Below are positions 55,915-64,000 of a DNA stretch of 64,000 nucleotides, piece after piece (the first letter of the stretch is position 1; every line of letters begins with the position of its first letter). The DNA is taken from assembly GCF_027580225.2 (NCBI RefSeq), contig NC_073340.2:36740001-36804000 (forward strand), given 5' to 3'. The notes beneath the pieces were generated by a model, which saw nothing but the letters and a program-made list of their open reading frames with translations, had not been told where the DNA came from and searched no databases. The DNA comes from Misgurnus anguillicaudatus (Eukaryota > Chordata > Actinopteri > Cypriniformes > Cobitidae). The position numbers were made by a program, and so were the translations under genes.

Positions 55915-58062
55915 ATATAGCTGCAAGCAGCGATACCGGGGTCAAGCCAAACATGGCAAAAATAATTCATACGTGATGACTGTCATGATTTAAGATCTAA
56001 GTTTGCACTAGTTTTAGGAAAAAATAGAATTTTTTTGTATCTTTTGACCACTAGGAGGCACTGTGCCGAAACAAGAGATGGTGCCTCAGGCCATGACTGT
56101 GATGACACATACCAAATTTAGTGTAAATACGATAAAGCGATATGGAGATATAGCCTTAAATGACTTGACCACTAGGGGGCACTGACCAAAACAATAGATG
56201 GTGACTCAGGTCATGATTGTGATGACACATACCAAATTTAGTGTAAATACGATAAAGCGATACGGAGATATAGCCTTAAATGACTTGACCACTAGGGGGC
56301 ACTGACCAAAACAATAGATGGTGACTCAGGTCATGATTGTGATGACACCCACCTAATTTGGTGTAAATGCAATAAAGAGATGCAGAGATATAGCTTCAAA
56401 TCTCTTGACCACTAGGGGGCGCCGAAAAGTTTACAAGCCCTCTCAGAACATGTTGCTGATGAACCATACCAAGTTTCATAACAATACGCAATTGCGTTTC
56501 TGAAATACTTGAACTTAAAGAAAAAATTCAAAATGGCCGACACACAAAATGGCCGACCAAAAACCATTTGGTATCGTTTGACTCGGCATGACTCACGAAA
56601 TCTAAAAAGACCAGTATCATTATTTTACATTCAAGTTTGCAGTAGTTATAAGCAAAAACAGACATATTTTATATCTTGTGACCTGTAGGGGGCAGTGTAA
56701 CGAAACGGTGCATGCTGCCTCAGGTCATCACTGTTATGACATATACCAAGTCTCATATTAATTCGCAAAAGTTTTGCGAAGATACAGGCTCAAACACATT
56801 TTGGCCTGCTCGCCCTCGCATTCTTTGATGCGTTATACGCCAACGGATAGGTCTACCGAAAAGCTTTTGATAACTTTTTGTCTGGAGTGTCTCTAGATGA
56901 TGCATACCAAAAATCAAGCCAATCACACGAGCGATCTAGGAGGAGTTCGAAAAAGTAGGTGTTCAATATAATTCAAAATGCCCGACAGGAAGTAGGTTTG
57001 CCTCAGACATATTTGGTACAGTAGGACTTAGCACGAGCCAAGGAATCAATAGAGTGAAGTCTTATGTCATAGTGGCAATTTAATCAAATGATATAAAGAT
57101 TTTAAACAATTTATTTACATATCCTGACCACTAGGTGGCGCTGTCCTAAAGATTTATAGGTGCGCTCAGAACATGTCACTGATGAACCATGCCAAATTTC
57201 GTAGCGATACGCCATTCTATTTGTGAAATACTGAACTTAATGAGAAAATTCAAAATGGCCGACACCCAAAATGGCCGACCGAAAACCATTTGGTATCGTT
57301 TGACTCGGCATGCCTCAAGGAATCTAACAAGCCCACCTTCATGATTTTAGACTCAAGTTTGAAGTAGTTATAAGCGAAAATAGGCATTTTTCGAATCTCG
57401 TTACCACTAGGTGGCGCTGTTACGAAACGTTGCAGGCACCCTCAGGTCATGACTGTAATGACATATACCAAGTTTCGTGTCGATACAATAAAGTTTTGCG
57501 AAGATACGGCCTCACGTCCGTTTTGGCGTGCTCGCCACCATATATGTTGTCAATTTATACGAGAATGCATTGGTCTATCAAAAAGCTTTTGATAACTTTT
57601 TGTCTGGGGTGTCTCTCGATGCTACATTCCAAAGGACATGCAAATCGGACAAACTGTCTAGGAGGAGTTCGAAAAAGTAGGTTTTACGGAAAATTCAAAA
57701 TGGCGGAAAGATGTGGATGACACAAATGACATCAATGTGTGCAATTGAATCATCATGAGCCAAGGATTCAGATGAAACAAGAATTTAGTTTCTAGGACTC
57801 ACAGGTCAGAAGATATGAGCATGAACATAAGTGGATTTTTGGACTGTTGGTGGCGCTAGAGGGTTTGAGTCAGACACACCAATGTTGCTACAATAACTTC
57901 TGAGGCTGTCCTCTACATGTGTACCAAATTTCATAACTTTCCTACGTACGGTTCTATGGGCTGCCATTGACTTCAATGGCGGAAGAACAAGGATGAATAA
58001 TAATAATAAGAAAACTGACAATAACAATAGGTGTCTACGCCACTTCGTGGCTTGACCCCTAA
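55915..58062 (+). repeat. 2-kb array unit 5, variant hairpin
   Basis: Seven motifs counting a degenerate CCTGTAGGGGGCAG; one extra 120-bp subunit. The 3' hairpin is GCCAC-TTC-GTGGC (58039-58051), differing from the other units by two changes that keep the stem paired. Confidence 0.9.
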
Positions 58063-60156
58063 ATATAGCTGCAAGCAGCGATACCGGGGTCAAGCCAAAC
58101 ATGGCAAAAAATGATTCATACGTGATGACTGTCATGATTTAAGATCTAAGTTTGCATTAGTTTTATGAAAAAAATAGCAATTTTTTTGTATCTTGAGACC
58201 ACTAGGTGGCGCTTTGCCGAAACAATAGATGGTGCCTCAGGTCATGACTGTAATGACACATACCAAATTTAGTGTAAATACAATAAAGCAATACAGAGAT
58301 ATAGCCTTTAATGACTTGACCACTAGGGGGCACTGACCAAACAATAAATTGTGACTCAGGTCTTGATTGTGATGACACCCACCAAATTTGGTGTAAATAC
58401 GATAAAGAGATGCAGAGATATAGCTTCAAATCTCTTGACCACTAGGGGGCGCCGAAAAGTTTACAAGTCCTCCCAGAACATGTTGCTGATGAACCATACC
58501 AAGTTTCATAACAATACGCAATTGCGTTTCTGAAATACTTGAACTTAAAGAAAAAATTCAAAATGGCCGACACACAAAATGGCCGACCAAAAACCATTTG
58601 GTATCGTTTGACTCGGCATGCCTTCCGAAATCTAACAAGACCAGTCTCATAATTTTACATTCAAGTTTGCAGTAGTTATAAGCAAAAATAGAAATTTTTT
58701 ATATCTCGTGACCAGTAGGGGGCAGTGTGACGAAACAGTGCATGCACCCTCAGGTCATCACTGTTATGACATATACCAAGTCTCATATTAATACGCAGAA
58801 GTTTTGCGAAGATACAGGCTCAAACTCATTTTGGCGTGCTCGCCCTCGCATTCTTTGATGCGTTATACGACAACGGATAGGTCTACCGAAAAGCTTTTGA
58901 TAACTTTTTGTCTGGTGTGTCTCTAGATTATGCGTACCAAAAATCAAGCCAATCACTCGAGCGCTCTAGGAGGAGTTCGAAAAAGTAGGTGTTCAATATA
59001 ATTCAAAATGGCCGACAGGAAGTAGGTTTGACTCAGACATATTTGGTACAGTCGGACTCAGCATGAGCCAAGGAATCAATAGAGTGAAGTCTTATGTCAG
59101 TGTGGCAATTTAATCAAATGATATAAAGATTTTAAAAAAAATTTACATATCCTGACCACTAGGTGGCGCCGTCCTAAAGATTTATTGGTGCGCTCAGAAC
59201 ATGTCACTGATGAACCATGCCAAATTTCGTAGCGATACGCCATTCTGTTTGTGAAATACTGAACTTAATGAGAAAATTCAAAATGGGCGACACCCAAAAT
59301 GGCCGACCGAAAACCGTTTGGTATCGTTTGACTCGGCATGCCTCAAGGAATCTAACAAGACCACCTTCATGATTTTAGACTCAAGTTTGAAGTAGTTATA
59401 AGCGAAAATAGGCATTTTTCGAATCTCGTTACCACTAGGCGGCGCTGTGACGAAACGTTGCAGGCACCCTCAGGTCATGACTGTTATGACATATACCAAG
59501 TTTCGTGTCGATACAATAAAGTTTTGCGAAGATACGGCCTCACGTCCGTTTTGGCGTGCTCGCCGCCATATATGTTGTCAATTTATTCGAGAACGGATAG
59601 GTCTACCGAAAAGCTTTTGATAACTTTTTGTTTTGGGTGTCTCTAGATGCTACATACCAAAGGACATGCAAATCGGACAAACGGTCTAGGAGGAGTTCGA
59701 AAAAGTAGGTTTTACGAAAAATTCAAAATGGCGGAAAGATGTGCATGACACAAATGACATCAATGTGTGCAATTGAATCATCATGAGCCAAGGATTCAGA
59801 GGAAACAAGAATTTAGTTTCTAGGACTCACGGGTCAGAAGTTGTGAGCATGAACATAAGTGGATTTTTGGACTGTTGGTGGCGCTAGAGGGTTTGAGTCA
59901 GACACGCCAATGTTGCTATAGTAACTTCTGAGACTGTCCTCTACATGTGTGCCAAATTTCATAACTTTCCTATGTACGGTTCTATGGGCTGCCATTGACT
60001 TTCGGCGGAAGAACGAGGAAGATAAATAATAATAATAATAATAAGAAAACTAACAATAACAATAGGGTTCTACGCCCCTTCGGGGCTTGACCCCTAATAA
60101 GAAGAAAACTAACAATAACAATAGGGTTCTACGCCCCTTCGGGGCTTGACCCCTAA
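58063..60156 (+). repeat. 2-kb array unit 6, doubled 3' end
   Basis: Six CTCF-like motifs. The terminal module (AACAATAGGGTT, hairpin, CCCCTAA) occurs twice, at 60074-60086 and 60133-60145, separated by TAAGAAGAAAACTAACAATA. Confidence 0.9.
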
Positions 60157-62125
60157 ATATAGCTGCAAGCAGCGATACCGGGGTCAAGCCAAACATGGCA
60201 AAAAATTATTCATACGTGATGACTGTCATGATTTAAGATCTAAGTTTGCATTAGTTTTATGAAAAAATAGCATTTTTTGTATTCTGAGACCACTAGGTGG
60301 CGCTGTGCCGAAACAATAGATGGTGCCTCAGGTCTTGATTGTGATGACACCCACCAAATTTGGTGTAAATACAATAAAGAGATGCAGAGATATAGCCTTA
60401 AATGACTTGACCACTAGGGGGCACTGACCAAAAAATAAACTGTGACTCAGGTCTTGATTGTGATGACACCCACCAAATTTGGTGTAAATACGATAAAGAG
60501 ATGCAGAGATATAGCTTCAAATCTCTTGACCACTAGGGGGCGCCGAAAAGTTTACAAGTCCTCCCAGAACATGTTGCTGATGAACCATATCAAGTTTCAT
60601 AACAATACGCAATTGCGTTTCTGAAATACTTGAACTTAAAGAAAAATTCAAAATGGCCGACACACAAAATGGCCGACCAAAAACCATTTGGTATCGTTTG
60701 ACTCGGCATGCCTCACGAAATCTAATAAGACCAGTCTCATAATTTTACATTCAAATTTGCAGTAGTTATAAGAAAAAATAGACATTTTTTATATCTCATG
60801 ACCAGTAGGGGGCAGTGTGACGAAACGGTGCATGCACCCTCAAGACATCACTGTTATGACATATACCAAGTCTCATATTAATACTCAAAAGTTTTGCGAA
60901 GATACAGGCTCAAACACATTTTGGCGTGCTCGTCCTCTCATTCTTTGATGCGTTATACGACAACGGATAGGTCTACCGAAAAGCTTTTGATAACTTTTTG
61001 GCTGGAGTGTCTCTAGATGATGCGTACCAAAAATCAAGCCAATCACTCGAGCGCTCTAGGAGGAGTTCGAAAAAGTAGGTGTTCAATATAATTCAAAATG
61101 GCCGACAGGAAGTAGGTTTGACTCAGACATATTTGGTACAGTCGGACTCAGCATGAGCCAAGGAATCAATAGAGTGTAGTCTTATGTCATAGTGGCAATT
61201 TAATCAAATGATATAAAGATTTAAAAATTTCTTTTTACATATCCTGACCACTAGGTGGCGCCGTCCTAAAGATTTATAGGTGCGCTCAGAACATGTCATT
61301 GATGAACCATGCCAAATTTCGTAGCGATACGCCATTCTGTTTGTGAAATACTGAACTTAAGGAGAAAATTCAAAATGGCCGACACACAAAATGGCCGACC
61401 GAAAACCGTTTGGTATCGTTTGACTCGGCATGCCTCAAGGAATCTAACAAGACCACCTTCATGATTTTAGACTCAAGTTTGAAGTAGTTATAAGCGAAAA
61501 TATGCATTTTTCGAATCTCGTGACCACTAGGTGGCGCTGTGACGAAACGTTGCAGGCACCCTCAGGTCACGACTGTTATGACATATACCAAGTTTCGTGT
61601 CAATACAATAAAGTTTTGCGAAGATAAGGCCTCACGTCCGTTTTGGCGTGCTCGCCGCCATATATGTTGTCAATTTATACGAGAACGCATTGGTCTATCA
61701 AAAAGCTTTTGATAACTTTTTGTCTTGGGTGTCTCTAGATGCTACATACTAAAGGACATGCAAATCGGACAAAAGGTCTAGGAGGAGTTCGAAAAAGTAG
61801 GTTTTACGAAAAATTCAAAATGGCGGAAAGATGTGCATGACAAAAATGACATCAATGTGTGCATTTGAATCATCATGAGCAAAGGATTCAGAGGAAATAA
61901 GAATTTAGTTTCTAGGACTCACGGGTCAGAAGTTATGAGCATGAACATAAGTGGATTTTTGGACTGTTGGTGGCGCTAGAGGGTTTGAGTCAGACACACC
62001 ATTGTTGCTATAGTAACTTCTGAGACTGTCCTCTACATGTGTGCCAAATTTCATAACTTTCCTACGTACGGTTCTATGGGCTGCCATTGACTTCAATGGC
62101 GGAAGAACAAGAAACTGAATAATAA
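60157..62125 (+). repeat. 2-kb array unit 7
   Basis: The shortest complete unit (1969 bp). Its first module is fused: GATGGTGCCTCAGGTCTTGA joins parts of two subunits, showing recombination between 120-bp subunits. Six motifs; no terminal hairpin. Confidence 0.9.
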
Positions 62126-64000
62126 ATATAGCTGCAAGCAGCGATACCGGGGTCAAGCCAAACATGGCAAAAAATAATTCATATGTGATGACTGTCATGA
62201 TTTAAGATCTAAGTTTGCATTAGTTTTATGAAAAAAATAGCAATTTTATTGTATCTTGAGACCACTAGGTGGCACTTTGCCGAAACAATAGATGGTGCCT
62301 CAGGTCATGACTGTGATGACACATACCAAATTTAGTGTAAATACGATAAAGCGATACAGAGATATAGCCTTAAATGACTTGACCACTAGGGGGCTCTGAC
62401 CAAACAATAAATTGTGACTCAGGTCTTGATTGTGATGACACCCACCAAATTTGGTGTAAATACGATTAAGAGATGCAGAGAAATAGCTTCAAATCTCTTG
62501 ACCACTAGGGGGCGGCGAAAAGTTTACAAGTCCTCCCAGAACATGTTGCTGATGAACCATACCAAGTTTCATAACAATACGCAATTGCGTTTCTGAAATA
62601 CTTGAACTTAAAGAAAAAATTCAAAATGGCCGACACACAAAATGGCCGACCAAAAACCATTTGGTATCGTTTGACTCGGCATGCCTCACAAACTCTAACA
62701 AGACCAGTCTCATAATTTTACATTCAAGTTTGCAATAGACATTTTTTATATCTCGTGACCAGTAGGGGGCAGTGTGACGAAATGGTGCATGCACCCTCAG
62801 GTCATCACTGTTATGACATATACCAAGTCTCATATTAATACGCAAAAGTTTTGCGAAGATACAGGCTCAAACACATTTTGGCGTGCTCGCCCTCGCATTC
62901 TTTGATGCGTTATACGACAACGGATAGGTCTACCGAAAAGCTTTTGATAACTTTTTGTCTAGAGTGTCTCTAGATGATGCATACCAAAAATCAAGCCAAT
63001 CACACGAGCGCTCTAGGAGGAGTTCGAAAAAGTAGGTGTTCAATATAATTCAAAATGGCCGACAGGAAGTAGGTTTGACTCAGACATATTTGGTACAGTC
63101 GGACTCAGCATGAGCCAAGGAATCAATAGAGTGAAGTCTTATGTCATAGTGGCAATTTAATCAAATGATATAAAGATTTTAAACAATTTATTTACATATC
63201 CTGACCACTAGGTGGCGCTGTTCTAAAGATTTATAGGTCCGCTCAGAACATGTCACTGATGAACCATGCCAAATTTCGTAGCGATACGCCATTCTGTTTG
63301 TGAAATACTGAACTTAATGAGAAAATTCAAAATGGCCGACACCCAAAATGGCCGACCGAAAACCGTTTGGTATCGTTTGACTCGGCATGCCTCAAGGAAT
63401 CTAACAAGACCACCTTCATGATTTTAGACTCAAGTTTGAAGTAGTTATAAGCGAAAATAAGCATTTTTCGAATCTCGTGACCACTAGGTGGCGCTGTGAC
63501 GAAACGTTGCAGGCACCCTCAGGTCATGACTGTAATGACATATACCAAGTTTCGTGTCGATACAATAAATTTTTGTGAAGATACTGCCTCACGTCCGTTT
63601 TGGCGTGCTCGCCGCCATATATGTTGTCACGGTATACGAGAACGCATTGGTCTATCAAAAAGCTTTTGATAACTTTTTGTCTGGGGTGTCTCTAGATGCT
63701 ACATACCAAAGGACATGCAAATCGGACAAATGGTCTAGGAGGAGTTCGAAAAAGTAGGTTTTACGGAAAATTCAAAATGGCGGAAAGATGTGCATGACAC
63801 AAATGACATCAATGTGTGCATTTGAATCATCATGAGCCAAGGATTCAGAGGAAACAAGAATTTAGTTTCTAGGACTCACGGGTCAGAAGTTGTGAGCATG
63901 AACATAAGTGGATTTTTGGACTGTTGGTGGCGCTAGAGGGTTTGAGTCAGACACACCAATGTTGCTATAGTAACTTCTGAGACTGTCCTCTACATGTGTG
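62126..64000 (+). repeat. 2-kb array unit 8, cut by the window end
   Basis: Six CTCF-like motifs (about 62262, 62382, 62502, 62758, 63206, 63482). One small deletion near 62735 removes AGTTATAAGCAAAAAT-type sequence. The array probably continues beyond the window. Confidence 0.9.

Noticed and set aside
47627..64000. Recurring 60-110-codon frames in the 2-kb array (for example MTQVLIVMTPTKFG... and MSIHQSVAKI...)
   Set aside because: They recur because the units recur, differ by frameshifts between copies, and match no known domain. The DNA motifs are better conserved than the frames.

Overview
This window is vertebrate nuclear DNA, almost certainly from a teleost fish and probably a cyprinid-like one. 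The signs are split exons, dense hAT, TTAA-target, Tc1 and tRNA-derived SINE elements, (TG)n and (TA)n tracts, and two large tandem arrays. No bacterial or phage features are seen. Most long open frames are by-products of repeats; the supportable coding signal lies in short exons with splice sites.

Left part (1-9.2 kb). L1 ORF2 tail fragments lie at 0.75 and 1.85 kb. A terminal coding exon of an unrecognised + strand gene sits at 2767-2955. A second + strand gene appears to begin near 5.9 kb, with three E2F-like TTCGCGCC boxes and an untranslated exon ending at a perfect GTAAGT donor. Its next exon (9021-9134) begins TG, so splicing would build the ATG. That exon reads like the N-terminal segment of the teleost KMT5A/SETD8-like SET-domain family.

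Middle part (9.2-37.4 kb). Where the SET core should follow there is a triple-nested set of hAT-type transposons with intact 8-bp target duplications, then an 11-kb, 81-bp-unit minisatellite (12.5-23.8 kb). The minisatellite contains seven near-identical copies of a 51-nt exon cassette (17 codons, phase 0-0). Further candidate exons of the same strand lie at 29805-29859, 36531-36617 and 36814-37321. Their phases chain correctly from the cassettes to the stop. Only the link from the 9021-9134 exon to the cassettes fails, exactly where the SET core is missing. The last exon is broken by a SINE and a nonsense codon. I read the locus as a decayed or radically remodelled KMT5A-like gene with an expanded exon array.

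Between and after these exons lie nested transposons: hAT-like elements, TTAA-target elements, a 1.58-kb Tc1 element with a dead DD34E transposase, foldback elements, a solo LTR, CACTA-like MITEs and SINEs.

Right part (47.6-64 kb, continuing past the window). Eight head-to-tail copies of an approximately 2.0-2.1 kb unit carry 51 CTCF-core-like motifs (counted by eye), all in one orientation, plus YY1-like ATGGC motifs. Units end in a small hairpin followed by CTAA; one unit shows a compensatory base-pair change in the stem. The two most unusual objects are the exon-bearing minisatellite and this CTCF/YY1-motif array.
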